Shown piece by piece: positions 55,285-63,477 of a stretch of 64,000 nucleotides of DNA. The translations under genes were made by a program, and so were the position numbers. Within the stretch, counting starts at the first letter, position 1. Each line of letters opens with the position of its first letter. The stretch comes from SZUA-35 sp964351995 (GTDB lineage Bacteria > Actinomycetota > Acidimicrobiia > Acidimicrobiales > SZUA-35). Under the pieces are notes generated by a model that was not told the origin of the DNA, did no database searches, and saw only the letters and a program-made list of their open reading frames with translations. The DNA lies in NCBI GenBank assembly GCA_964351995.1, contig CAYGQE010000013.1:45893-109892 (forward strand), given 5' to 3'.

Positions 55285-56246
55285 TCGACCGCTCCGATCG
55301 TGTCTGCTGCACCCAACCTCAATGACCGCAGGCCGTTCTCCAACGGCAGGAGGAAGAACTCGGCGGCAAGGGCCGCACCGAACCTTCGCAGCTCTGTTTC
55401 GACATCGACCAAAAGCGATTCGATGTCATCGTCATTCAATTCAAACGGATCACCGAATTTCAAGATGGCTCCGAGACGCCCAATCACTCGGCGCGTGCGA
55501 GCGCTGACATCGGCGCCGAGCAACGTGACGGACTCCTCGAGATAGCCGACGCAGAAGTTGACAGATTGGGGAGCGGCTTCGCTGTGGAGCAGGAGCGACA
55601 CGATCGATCGTGCGTCGTGGTAGCCCGCGAATTGTCGGCGATGGGCCTGGAGCGAGCTGCAGCAGAGCAGAGTGGTTGTCCACTCGTGGGAGCGGTCGGC
55701 GGTGTGGTGTCGATGGCGTACGGCGAGTGCCTTGGCGGTCAGCAGCGCTCGCTCGTGGAGGCGACCGATCGTGAAGTAGGTCCAGGCATCGGTGCGGATC
55801 CAGGTGGCGTCGGCGGTGCCGACGATGTTCTGGCATCGACGGCGGAGCAGGGTGCACCATTCATTGGCATCCATGGATGGCAGATCTCGGATACGGAACT
55901 CGAGCCAGAGCCGGTTGATCTCTTCCCACAGCTCGATCGGAAGGTGCTCCCGGTTGCCTCTGGCGTTGAAACGCAGCCGTTGCACAGCGTCGTAGGCCGA
56001 CCCGTCGCCTGCATCGACAAGACAATGAGCAGCGAGCGCTTCGTTGTCGAGGCCAACCTGAGAAATGACGGCCTGCTCGAAGCCGAGCATGGCAAGGGCA
56101 TCACTCCAGCAGGCTTCCCGTTCGTCCTCTGGGCTCTCGAGCAGACGATGGTAGATGACGTCGATGACGCGACCCATTTGTTCGGACCGCTCGAGGTATC
56201 GGCCGACCCAGTACAGGTCCTCGGCAGAACGAGCGAGCATCACCAT
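55281..56246 (-). CDS. Alpha-E domain protein
   Basis: 321 residues, all-helical. MLARSAEDLYWVGRYLERSE is the family-defining N-terminus, and EFFLLPLENGLRSLRLG follows near the end. The alpha-E domain has no known catalytic role. It is always found with a circularly permuted ATP-grasp protein, either next to it or fused. It overlaps the ATP-grasp gene by seven bases and the transglutaminase gene by four, so translation is tightly coupled. ATG 56246 is chosen as the family start. Confidence 0.9.
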   Translation of the reverse strand: MVMLARSAEDLYWVGRYLERSEQMGRVIDVIYHRLLESPEDEREACWSDALAMLGFEQAVISQVGLDNEALAAHCLVDAGDGSAYDAVQRLRFNARGNREHLPIELWEEINRLWLEFRIRDLPSMDANEWCTLLRRRCQNIVGTADATWIRTDAWTYFTIGRLHERALLTAKALAVRHRHHTADRSHEWTTTLLCCSSLQAHRRQFAGYHDARSIVSLLLHSEAAPQSVNFCVGYLEESVTLLGADVSARTRRVIGRLGAILKFGDPFELNDDDIESLLVDVETELRRFGAALAAEFFLLPLENGLRSLRLGAADTIGAVE

Positions 56247-57748
56247 GAAATCGCCTCGTCCTGCCCTTGCGTCGAGCCATCGGCGGATGCTGGGGTGAGC
56301 TCGCGGTCTTCGATGATCCACGTGTCCTTGGATCCCCCGCCTTGCGACGAGTTGACGACCAGTGAACCCTTTTTGAGTGCCACCCTCGTCAAACCGCCGG
56401 GCAAGACCTTGGTCTCGGCTCCGGACAGCACGAACGGCCGCAGGTCGATGTGGCGAGCTTGGAAGGTCTCATCGATCAGGCAGGGGTGTCGGCTGAGCTG
56501 GAGCACCTCCTGAGCGATGAAGTTTCTGGGATCGGCCTCGATCTTCACCGCGAGTTCGGCGAGCTCCTGATCGGTTGCCGTCGGCCCGATCACGAGTCCA
56601 TACCCACCAGCCTCAGCGACCGGCTTGACCACGAGCTCTCCGAGGCGGGACAAAACGTGCGCTCGCTGCTCGTCGTCTTCGAGCAGGTAGGTGTCGACGT
56701 TCGGAATGATCATCTCCTCGCCGAGGTAGTACTTCACCATGTCGGGAACGTAGGCATAGACGGCCTTGTCATCAGCGACGCCGTTGCCAACGGCGTTCGC
56801 AATCGTGACGTTCCCGGCCCGGGCGGCACTCATCAAACCGGCGACCCCCAGGGTCGAGTCGGCGCGAAACACCACAGGGTCGAGGAAGTCGTCGTCGATG
56901 CGGCGGTACACCACGTCGACGCGCTGCAGACCGCCGGTTGTCCGGACGTAGAGAACATGGTCCTCGACGACGAGGTCTCGCCCCTCGACGAGGTCAACGC
57001 CCATCTGCGTCGCCAAAAAAACGTGCTCGAAGTAGGCCGAGTTGAAGACACCGGGGGTGAGTACCACCACATTTGGCGTGTCGTTCGAGCGAGGAGGAGC
57101 GACGGCTCGCAGTGACGACAGCAGCAGCTCGCCGTAATTGGAGACTGCCCGCACCTTCCCGTCTCGGAACAACTGCGGGAGCAGCCGAGCCATGGCTTGA
57201 CGGTTCTCGACCACGTAACTGACACCGCTGGGTGAGCGGAGGTTGTCCTCGAGCACCCGATAGGTGCCCTCGCCGTCTCGGATCAGGTCGATTCCGGCAA
57301 CGACGCATCGACCTCCGGTTGGGACGTCGATGCCCACGGCTTCTGGGCGGTAGCCGTCCGAGCTCACGACGAGTCGCCGAGGAATGATGCCGTCGTTGAT
57401 GATGCTGGCGCCACCGGCGTAGATGTCATCGAGGAAGGCATTGAGTGCCGCCGTCCGCTGGATCAGGCCCCGCTCGAGCACTTCCCATTCCGAGGCGGGG
57501 ATGACGCGGGGAACAAGGTCCATCGGAAAGGTGCGCTCGACACCGTCGTCGTCCCCGTACACCGTGAACGTGATGCCCTGTCGGATGAATTGGTCTTCGA
57601 TCTGCACACCGGCTCGAACGAGGCTTGGCGTCGCCATCGTCTCGAGACGAGAAAGAAGCTGCTGATAGTGAGGTCTGACCTCACCATCAGCAGCAACGGC
57701 TTCATCGAAGAAACCCTGGTGTTCGTACCGCGCTGTCAGTTCCGCCAT
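56240..57748 (-). CDS. Circularly permuted type 2 ATP-grasp protein
   Basis: About 502 residues. YEHQGFFDEAVAADGEVRPHY, GIDLIRDGEGTYRVLEDNLRSPSG (split around the DNLR nucleotide site), LTPGVFNSAYFEH and VVKPVAEAGGYGLVIGP are typical of the CP-ATP-grasp group. Such enzymes ligate a carboxylate to an amine, probably forming peptide or amino-acid conjugates. With its alpha-E and transglutaminase partners it forms a conserved operon of unknown product. The start is ATG 57748 or 57757. Confidence 0.88.
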   Translation of the reverse strand: MAELTARYEHQGFFDEAVAADGEVRPHYQQLLSRLETMATPSLVRAGVQIEDQFIRQGITFTVYGDDDGVERTFPMDLVPRVIPASEWEVLERGLIQRTAALNAFLDDIYAGGASIINDGIIPRRLVVSSDGYRPEAVGIDVPTGGRCVVAGIDLIRDGEGTYRVLEDNLRSPSGVSYVVENRQAMARLLPQLFRDGKVRAVSNYGELLLSSLRAVAPPRSNDTPNVVVLTPGVFNSAYFEHVFLATQMGVDLVEGRDLVVEDHVLYVRTTGGLQRVDVVYRRIDDDFLDPVVFRADSTLGVAGLMSAARAGNVTIANAVGNGVADDKAVYAYVPDMVKYYLGEEMIIPNVDTYLLEDDEQRAHVLSRLGELVVKPVAEAGGYGLVIGPTATDQELAELAVKIEADPRNFIAQEVLQLSRHPCLIDETFQARHIDLRPFVLSGAETKVLPGGLTRVALKKGSLVVNSSQGGGSKDTWIIEDRELTPASADGSTQGQDEAISW

Positions 57749-57775
57749 CGTTCCCATGTTCTGTCGATTCTTGCC

Positions 57776-57799
57776 AACGTAGAGCGCTTGCACAAGCGC
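57776..57799 (-). promoter_or_regulatory. Promoter-like box with palindrome before the ATP-grasp operon
   Basis: TACGTT (57776-57781, minus) could be a -10 with a short leader. Directly behind it, GCGCTTG and CAAGCGC flank CA at 57784-57799, a perfect palindrome. Operator role is only a suggestion. Confidence 0.35.
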
Positions 57800-57874
57800 A
57801 GCGAGTAGCTGACAGTCTTCTGAACGTCGGGCGAGGTTGTTTCACACAGCGGAAACAGTCGGGACGGGTTTGTG

Positions 57875-58348
57875 TCAGCCGAGTGAAGCGATGTACTCGC
57901 CGATTTCGATCGGTTCGGTTTGTGGACTGAACCGCTTGATGACGTTTCCATCGGCACCAACGAGGAACTTCGTGAAGTTCCAGGCAATGTCGGTGTTGCC
58001 GTCGTCGTCGGGCGCTTGTGCCTTGAGCATCGTGTAGAGCTCGGCTTCGTTCTCTCCGTTGACCTCGATCTTGGAGAACATCGGGAAGTTGACGTCGAAC
58101 GTCGAGGTGGCGAACTCGAGGATCTCGTCGTCGGTCCCCGGCTCTTGGTCAGCGAACTGATTGCACGGGAAGCCGAGCACCTGGAGACCGTCGATGTCAT
58201 TGTGAAGCGTACGCAGACCTGCGTACTGAGGAGTGAGGCCTCAACGAGAAGCGACGTTCACCACCAACGCCATCTGGTCTCGATACTGGCCGAAGTCGAC
58301 ATCGTCACCGCTGATCGATGCCATGTGTAGATCATGGAAGTTGCTCAT
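57875..58348 (-). CDS. Glutathione peroxidase with in-frame UGA at the catalytic position (predicted selenoprotein)
   Basis: 158 codons including the terminal stop; 157 residues if the UGA is decoded. Residue 36 is TGA (58241-58243), in NVASR-U-GLTPQY. The family has Cys or Sec at exactly this place (NVASxCGLTPQY). The other catalytic residues are intact: Gln in FPCNQFADQEPG and Trp-Asn in AWNFTKFLV. The frame is open and unbroken on both sides. ATG 58348 has TACGGT six bases upstream. A SECIS-like hairpin follows the UGA. It would reduce peroxides with a thiol. Callers would report only the downstream part starting at 58180. Confidence 0.85.
58209..58226 (-). promoter_or_regulatory. Bacterial SECIS-like stem-loop
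   Basis: On the mRNA, GTACGCA-GGTC-TGCGTAC is a perfect seven-base stem with a GGUC loop. It starts 14 bases after the UGA, and its loop is 21 bases after it. As I recall it, the E. coli fdhF SECIS carries the same GCAGGUCUGC apex, with 18 bases between UGA and loop. The bulged U of fdhF is not seen. The hairpin lies inside the coding sequence, where bacterial SECIS elements are found. Confidence 0.75.
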
Positions 58349-58354
58349 GGCTGC

Positions 58355-58360
58355 ACCGTA
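58355..58360 (-). promoter_or_regulatory. Leaderless -10 box of the glutathione peroxidase gene
   Basis: TACGGT lies six bases before the ATG at 58348. It marks the start upstream of the UGA and so supports translation through it. Confidence 0.6.
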
Positions 58361-58368
58361 GCGAGACC

Positions 58369-58845
58369 CTACGGCCGTGTCAGCATGAGCGCAGACCGAA
58401 CGGCTCGGCATGTGAGATCGTCATGTTGGTTGAAGCCTCGGTGTTCGAACTCGACCACTCCCTGGGTTGGCCTCGACTTCGACGGGCGGTTCTTCATCAC
58501 TTCAGTCTCGACCCGAAGCGTGTCGCCGTGGAACATTGGGGCCGGGAAAACGGTTTCAGAGAATCCGAGATTGGCGACCGTGGTGCCCAATGTCGTCTCG
58601 TGGACCGAGATACCGACCACCATTGCCACCGTCAACATCGAATTGACCAGTGGCTTGGCGAACTCGGTTTCGTTCTTGGCGTAGTCGAAGTCGAGGTGCA
58701 GCCACGCTGGGTTCATCGTCATCGAGGTGAACATGACGTTGTCTGCCTCGGTGATGGTGCGGCGGATCGCGTGATGGATCACGAGCCCCGGCGTGAGTTC
58801 TTCGAGCCACTTGCCGCTGACGGGGCGGGGGTCTGGTGCGGGCAT
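58369..58845 (-). CDS. MaoC-like hot-dog dehydratase
   Basis: 158 residues of the MaoC/hydratase 2 group, hydrating trans-2-enoyl-CoA. GLVIHHAIRRTITEADNVMFTSMTMNPAWLHLDFDYAK resembles the Asp/His motif region. GFSETVFPAPMFHGDTLRVETEV continues the fold. It overlaps the CitE-like gene by one base (TGATG) and has AAGGAG upstream. In many actinobacteria these two accompany each other in mesaconyl- or malyl-CoA-type pathways. Confidence 0.88.
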   Translation of the reverse strand: MPAPDPRPVSGKWLEELTPGLVIHHAIRRTITEADNVMFTSMTMNPAWLHLDFDYAKNETEFAKPLVNSMLTVAMVVGISVHETTLGTTVANLGFSETVFPAPMFHGDTLRVETEVMKNRPSKSRPTQGVVEFEHRGFNQHDDLTCRAVRSALMLTRP

Positions 58846-59735
58846 CAAAGATCTCCTTCTTCAGCGCCGGCTACGGCGCGGGCGAGTGTGTTGCGTGCTT
58901 GTGACGCAAGGGGTTCGTCGACCATCTGGCCTTCGAAATCGATGGCGGCCACTCCCCCAGCCGATGCAGCGTCGTAGGCGGCGAGTAGGCGGCGGGCCCG
59001 GTCGAGTTCTTCCTCGCTGGGCGAGAACGCCGCGTTGGCGATCGCCACCTGCGAAGGATGGATGCAGAGCTTGCCGGCGTAGCCCAGGTTGCGGGCCTGG
59101 CTGGCCTCGGCCTCGTACACCGCATCGTTTCGGAAGTCGGTGACCACTTGGTCGACGATGGGCACCCCAGCGAGCCGGGCGGCGAGCACGGCGGTCGAGC
59201 GGGCGAAGTGGACCTCGTCGTTGGAGACGGTGCGGACTCCACCCATGTCGGCGATGTAGTCCTCGGCTCCGAAGTAGGCCGCGACGACTCGAGGATGAGC
59301 GAGCAGCGGGCGGGCGTCGGCGACACCAAGCGCCGTTTCGAATCCAGCGAAGATGCCGACGTGGCGCTGTCCCGCTTGATCAAGCAGTTCGGCAGCATGG
59401 TCGAGCGCCTGCAGCGTCTCGACTTTGGGAATGACGACAGCAACGGCCTCGGTTGCCACCCCCTCCAACACGTCGGCCTCGAACCATTTCGAGGCAACGG
59501 CATTGACTCGTACGATCACCTGGCAGCCAGCTGCTGCCAGTTCGGGCACGGCCGACCTCGCGATCGCTCGGGCCTCGTCTTTTGCGTTGGCGGGGACGGC
59601 GTCCTCACAGTCGATGAACAGCACGTCGGCACCGCGGCCGGGCAGCTTGGCCAGGAAGTCGGGGCGAACGGCGGGAGCGATCAGGACTGATCGCATACGC
59701 GGCATCGAGGTGAGGGGCACCGGGGTGATTGGCAT
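58845..59735 (-). CDS. HpcH/HpaI aldolase/citrate lyase beta-subunit (CitE-like)
   Basis: 296 residues, a TIM-barrel lyase for malyl-CoA, citramalyl-CoA or citrate. RSVLIAPAVRPDFLAKLPGRGADVLFIDCEDAVP opens it, and the metal ligands are Glu in PKVETL and Asp in FGAEDYIADMG. CIHPSQVAIANAAFSP is near the end. It is coupled to the MaoC gene, suggesting malyl/mesaconyl-CoA chemistry. ATG 59735 has an AACGAT box six bases upstream. The open frame continues to 60689 without similarity. Confidence 0.9.
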   Translation of the reverse strand: MPITPVPLTSMPRMRSVLIAPAVRPDFLAKLPGRGADVLFIDCEDAVPANAKDEARAIARSAVPELAAAGCQVIVRVNAVASKWFEADVLEGVATEAVAVVIPKVETLQALDHAAELLDQAGQRHVGIFAGFETALGVADARPLLAHPRVVAAYFGAEDYIADMGGVRTVSNDEVHFARSTAVLAARLAGVPIVDQVVTDFRNDAVYEAEASQARNLGYAGKLCIHPSQVAIANAAFSPSEEELDRARRLLAAYDAASAGGVAAIDFEGQMVDEPLASQARNTLARAVAGAEEGDL

Positions 59736-59771
59736 CGGACCATCGTTCCAGACCTCGTCCGGCGACACGAG

Positions 59772-59777
59772 TACCGT
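59772..59777 (+). promoter_or_regulatory. Leaderless -10 box TACCGT
   Basis: TACCGT lies six bases before the ATG at 59784 of the SDR gene. No ribosome site is present. Confidence 0.55.
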
Positions 59778-59783
59778 CAGCGA

Positions 59784-60554
59784 ATGACCGAGCGCACCAC
59801 ACACGCCACCGACTCCACCGCCCCGGGCCACGCCCTCGTCACGGGCGCCTCCAGCGGCATTGGTGCTGCCACGGTCCGATTGTTGTCGGCCTCGGGGTGG
59901 GCGGTGACCGCCGTGGCCCGCCGAGAAGACCGCCTGCGCCGTCTGGCCAGCGAGACAGGTTGTCGCCCGGTCGTGTTGGACGTGACCGACCGAGCCGGGG
60001 TGGCGGGAGTGGGCCACACAGCACCGTTCGATCTGGTGGTCAACAACGCAGGACTCGGGCGAGCCATGGGGGCGATCTGGGAAGCGACGGATGACGACAT
60101 CGACCGAACCATCGACACCAACGTGACCGCTGTCATCAACGTCGTCCGAGCCGTCGTGCCAGGAATGATCGACCGTGGGCGAGGCCACATCGTCAACATG
60201 AGTTCCGTCCTTGCGCTCTATCCCGGCCCAGCGGCGCTCTACGGAGCGACGAAGGGAGCGGTCCACCTCCTGTCCCAAGATCTTCGTCACGAGCTGCGTG
60301 GCACGGGAATTCGCGTGACGGAGATTTGTCCGGGTCGGGTCAGCACCGAGTTCTATGACGTTGCCCTCGACGATCCAGAAGCTGCGGCGCAAGCCAAAGC
60401 CACCGGCATCGAAGAAGTGCAACCAGACGACGTGGCCCACGCAGTGCTCTACGCTGTCAGTGCGCCGTGGCGGGTGAACGTCAGCACGATCGAGATCTCC
60501 CCGACCGAACAGACCTACGGCGGCGCACAGTTCTCGCCCGTCGCGGTCAGCTGA
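59784..60554 (+). CDS. Short-chain dehydrogenase/reductase (YdfG-like)
   Basis: 256 residues, classical SDR: TGASSGIG at about 20-27, NNAG, the catalytic Ser in NMSSVLAL, and YGATKGAV (Tyr-Lys). CPGRVSTEF and QPDDVAHAVLYAVSAP place it with serine/3-hydroxy acid dehydrogenases. Substrate unknown. It overlaps the convergent acyl-CoA synthetase by eight bases. The start is backed by TACCGT. Confidence 0.9.
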   Translation: MTERTTHATDSTAPGHALVTGASSGIGAATVRLLSASGWAVTAVARREDRLRRLASETGCRPVVLDVTDRAGVAGVGHTAPFDLVVNNAGLGRAMGAIWEATDDDIDRTIDTNVTAVINVVRAVVPGMIDRGRGHIVNMSSVLALYPGPAALYGATKGAVHLLSQDLRHELRGTGIRVTEICPGRVSTEFYDVALDDPEAAAQAKATGIEEVQPDDVAHAVLYAVSAPWRVNVSTIEISPTEQTYGGAQFSPVAVS

Positions 60555-62106
60555 GGATGCGGCTCTCGCCGTCGCCCCAGTAGCGGTCACGCAGCTTGCG
60601 CTTGTAGAGCTTGCCGGTTGGAAGACGTGGAAGCTCCGGGTCGAAGTCGATCGAGCGAGGCACCTTCTGGCGTGAGAGGTGCTCGGCACAAAAGGCTGTC
60701 AGTTCGGCGGCAAGCGCTTCGTTTGACGCAATGCCGGGCATGGGCTGCACGACCGCCTTGACCTCCTCGCCGAGATCGACGTTCGGAACGCCGAAGACCG
60801 CGGCATCAGCCACCTTGGGGTGGGTGATCAGGAGGTTCTCGGTTTCTTGGGGGTAGATGTTCACGCCACCCGAAATGATCATGAAGGTCTTGCGGTCGGT
60901 CAGGTACAAGAAGTTGTCGTCGTCGACGTAGCCCACGTCGCCCACCGTCGTCATGGTCCCATCAGGGGACGAGGACTCGGCAGTCTTGTCCGTGTCGTTG
61001 TGGTACTCGAACTCGGTGGCCGTCTTGAACCAGATCGTTCCCGGCTGTCCGTCGGGCATCGGCTGCATCTCGTCGTCGAGTATGTGCAGTTCACCCAGCA
61101 TGACCTTGCCGACCGACCCTTTGTGCGCCAGCCATTCCTCGGTGTCACACGCCGTGAACCCCAGCCCTTCGGTTGCTCCGTAGTACTCGTGGATGATCGG
61201 GCCCCACCACTCGATCATCTGCTCCTTGACCTGCACCGGGCACGGAGCCGCTGCGTGAACAGCGATCTCGAGTGATGAGAGGTCGTGGCCCAGTCGCTCC
61301 TCATCGGGCAGCTTCAACATCCGGCTGAACATGGTCGGAACGAGCTGGGTGTGCGTCACCTGATACCGCTCGATCAGGGCGAGGTACGCCGCAGGGTCGA
61401 AGCGTTCCATGATGATGGCGGTACCGCCGAACCGCAGAGTCAAGCTGACCGCCGCCTGCGGTGCTGAGTGATAGAGCGGCGCCGGGGAGAGATACACCAT
61501 GTCCGGTCGGTAGTGCCAGAGATCGGCCAGGAAGTCGAAGAGCGGAAGGCCGACGCCAGGTTGAACCTCGGGAAGCGGCCGGATGATGCCCTTCGGCCGG
61601 CCCGTGGTGCCGGAGCTGTAGAGCATCGGGGTACCCAGCCACTCGTGTTCGAGTGCCTCGCTCGGCTTGGACGCCACTGCTGATGCGTAGTCGAGCACTT
61701 CGTCATCGATGTGGTTTGCGTCTGCGTCGACGATGAGGACGAGGGAAATGTTCGGACAGTCAGCGACCGCAGCGAGCGCAACCTCTGCCCGTGATGCAGA
61801 TGTGATGAGCACCTGCGACTCGCTGTTCTGCAAAATGTACGCAACCTCTTCGGCGGTGAGGTAGCTGTTGACACACGTGTAGTAGAGGCCGGCGCGCTCC
61901 CCAGCTGCGCACGCCTCGACATAGCGTTCGTTGTTCTCCATGAAGATCGAATAGTGATCGAGCCGTTGGAGACCATGGTCGACGAGGTAGTGAGCGAGTT
62001 GATTGGCTCGAGCCTCGAAGTCGGCGTAGGTGACAACGGTTCCGCTCTCCGCCATGACAAAGGCTGGCCGATCTGGGTGGGTGGCGGCATGTGGTCCGGG
62101 GTACAC
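60547..62106 (-). CDS. Acyl-CoA synthetase (AMP-dependent ligase)
   Basis: 519 residues. P-loop motif YSSGTTGRPKG, EYYGATEGLG, hinge VGDVGYVDDDN and the Lys motif PTGKLYKRKL are all present. It has the DNA-binding-independent structure of FadD-like ligases that occur in cholesterol or branched-acid degradation. GTG 62106 has AGGAG upstream. It is separate from the ligase at 1032-2594, with which it shares only general similarity. Substrate unknown. Confidence 0.92.
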   Translation of the reverse strand: MYPGPHAATHPDRPAFVMAESGTVVTYADFEARANQLAHYLVDHGLQRLDHYSIFMENNERYVEACAAGERAGLYYTCVNSYLTAEEVAYILQNSESQVLITSASRAEVALAAVADCPNISLVLIVDADANHIDDEVLDYASAVASKPSEALEHEWLGTPMLYSSGTTGRPKGIIRPLPEVQPGVGLPLFDFLADLWHYRPDMVYLSPAPLYHSAPQAAVSLTLRFGGTAIIMERFDPAAYLALIERYQVTHTQLVPTMFSRMLKLPDEERLGHDLSSLEIAVHAAAPCPVQVKEQMIEWWGPIIHEYYGATEGLGFTACDTEEWLAHKGSVGKVMLGELHILDDEMQPMPDGQPGTIWFKTATEFEYHNDTDKTAESSSPDGTMTTVGDVGYVDDDNFLYLTDRKTFMIISGGVNIYPQETENLLITHPKVADAAVFGVPNVDLGEEVKAVVQPMPGIASNEALAAELTAFCAEHLSRQKVPRSIDFDPELPRLPTGKLYKRKLRDRYWGDGESRILS

Positions 62107-62221
62107 GGCATCTCCTGGGTCGAAGGGGGTTCGTGGCCGACACTACGAGCGTCGATCTGTTCGGGCCAATGCGCCCAGTCAGTGGTCACCATTGCTCTGA
62201 CGGCAGCCACAGTGTCTCCTG

Positions 62222-62227
62222 GATACT
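62222..62227 (+). promoter_or_regulatory. Variant leaderless -10 box GATACT
   Basis: GATACT lies six bases before the GTG at 62234; it has A at position 2 and T at position 6 as in the other leaderless starts. Confidence 0.4.
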
Positions 62228-62233
62228 CCTCGG

Positions 62234-63418
62234 GTGACCGCCACCCGCACCCGCACCCCCGACGCAGGTCAGCCCCTCGTTGCATCGGCTCCTGCTGTCG
62301 GCAGGGCGAACTACATTCCGTCACTCGACGGTGTTCGTGCGTTGGCGGTGACCATCGTTGCCTTGTCACACGTCTGGGAAGACCTGCCGATTCCCGGCCG
62401 GTTCGGCGTCACCGTGTTCTTCTTCCTGAGCGGGTTCTTGATCACCACGCTGCTCCTTCGAGAGCATGAGGACACCGGGATGATCGATCTTCGGGCGTTC
62501 TGGGCTCGACGCCTCATTCGGTTGATGCCCCCGCTCATCATCGTTCTGGTCGGCACCTACGTCGCCCAGGCGATCGGAGCCGTACCGGGGTCGGCATCGG
62601 CTCGAGGGTTCTTCAGTCAGCTCTTCTATTTTGCGAATTACCACCTGGTGTTCTTCGACGGCATCACCGAGATTCCCGGCGGCACGGTCATCTTCTGGTC
62701 GCTGGCGGTCGAGGAGCACTTCTACCTCGTCTACCCGATCGTCTTCGCTGCGGGCATCGCCGTGCGCGGCAAGCGCCTCGCCAACGTGTTGATCTTGACC
62801 TGTGTGGTCGTGGCACTCTGGCGGACAGGTCTGGTGATCGACGGCACCACCGACTTCCGAGTCAACCTGTCCACCGACACCCGCATCGACTCGATCGTCT
62901 ACGGCGCACTGCTCGCTCTCCTCTGGAACCCGCTGGCACGGATGACGGAACCGAGCACGGACCGTGCGAGCGGCTTCGGTCGGGATCTCTTGCTCGCTGC
63001 CCTCGGCGGCCTTGCCATCCTGGGTTCCTTCCTGGCCGGTGGTCTCGATTCCGAGCCGGGCTTCTCGATCGGCAAGGTCATCTACTCGAGCCGATATGTG
63101 ATCCAGGGTGTGGCGCTGATGCCACTGTTCCGCCTGGTGATCATTCATGCCCGGCAGCCTGGCCTTCGTCTGCTCGAGTCGGCCCCACTCCGGCTGATCG
63201 GTCGCTATTCCTACACGATCTACCTGTCGCACTTCGTCTTCATCGAGGCTCTTTCAAACGCCGGGCTTACAAGCAAGCTCGCGGTATTCCTCGGCGCCAT
63301 GGTCTATTCGATCTGGCTCGGCTACCTGATCGATCGACACGTCGATCAGCCGCTTGGTTCCTTGCGCAAGCGGTTCAGGCACGACACTCGTCCAGGGATC
63401 TCTCCCGCCGAGGTCTAA
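62234..63418 (+). CDS. Acyltransferase 3 family membrane protein (OafA/YrhL-like)
   Basis: 394 residues with about ten hydrophobic segments. YIPSLDGVRALAVTIVALSH, GVTVFFFLSGFLITTLLL and ARRLIRLMPPL are the family signatures. The catalytic His lies in the first segment (LSHVWE) and FWSLAVEEHFYLVYP follows. It transfers acyl groups to sugars of the cell envelope from the cytoplasmic side. There is no fused SGNH domain. The start GTG is backed by GATACT. Confidence 0.9.
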   Translation: MTATRTRTPDAGQPLVASAPAVGRANYIPSLDGVRALAVTIVALSHVWEDLPIPGRFGVTVFFFLSGFLITTLLLREHEDTGMIDLRAFWARRLIRLMPPLIIVLVGTYVAQAIGAVPGSASARGFFSQLFYFANYHLVFFDGITEIPGGTVIFWSLAVEEHFYLVYPIVFAAGIAVRGKRLANVLILTCVVVALWRTGLVIDGTTDFRVNLSTDTRIDSIVYGALLALLWNPLARMTEPSTDRASGFGRDLLLAALGGLAILGSFLAGGLDSEPGFSIGKVIYSSRYVIQGVALMPLFRLVIIHARQPGLRLLESAPLRLIGRYSYTIYLSHFVFIEALSNAGLTSKLAVFLGAMVYSIWLGYLIDRHVDQPLGSLRKRFRHDTRPGISPAEV

Positions 63419-63477
63419 CACCGCTGCGCCGTTCCCACGGCTTGCGTTCACGTGGCGAGTCGGTTGAACTCCAACCC

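Noticed and set aside
58180..58348. Glutathione peroxidase as a simple pseudogene
   Set aside because: Only one stop exists, it is exactly at the Sec/Cys position, and a SECIS-like hairpin and an intact promoter accompany it. Decay would not place these together.
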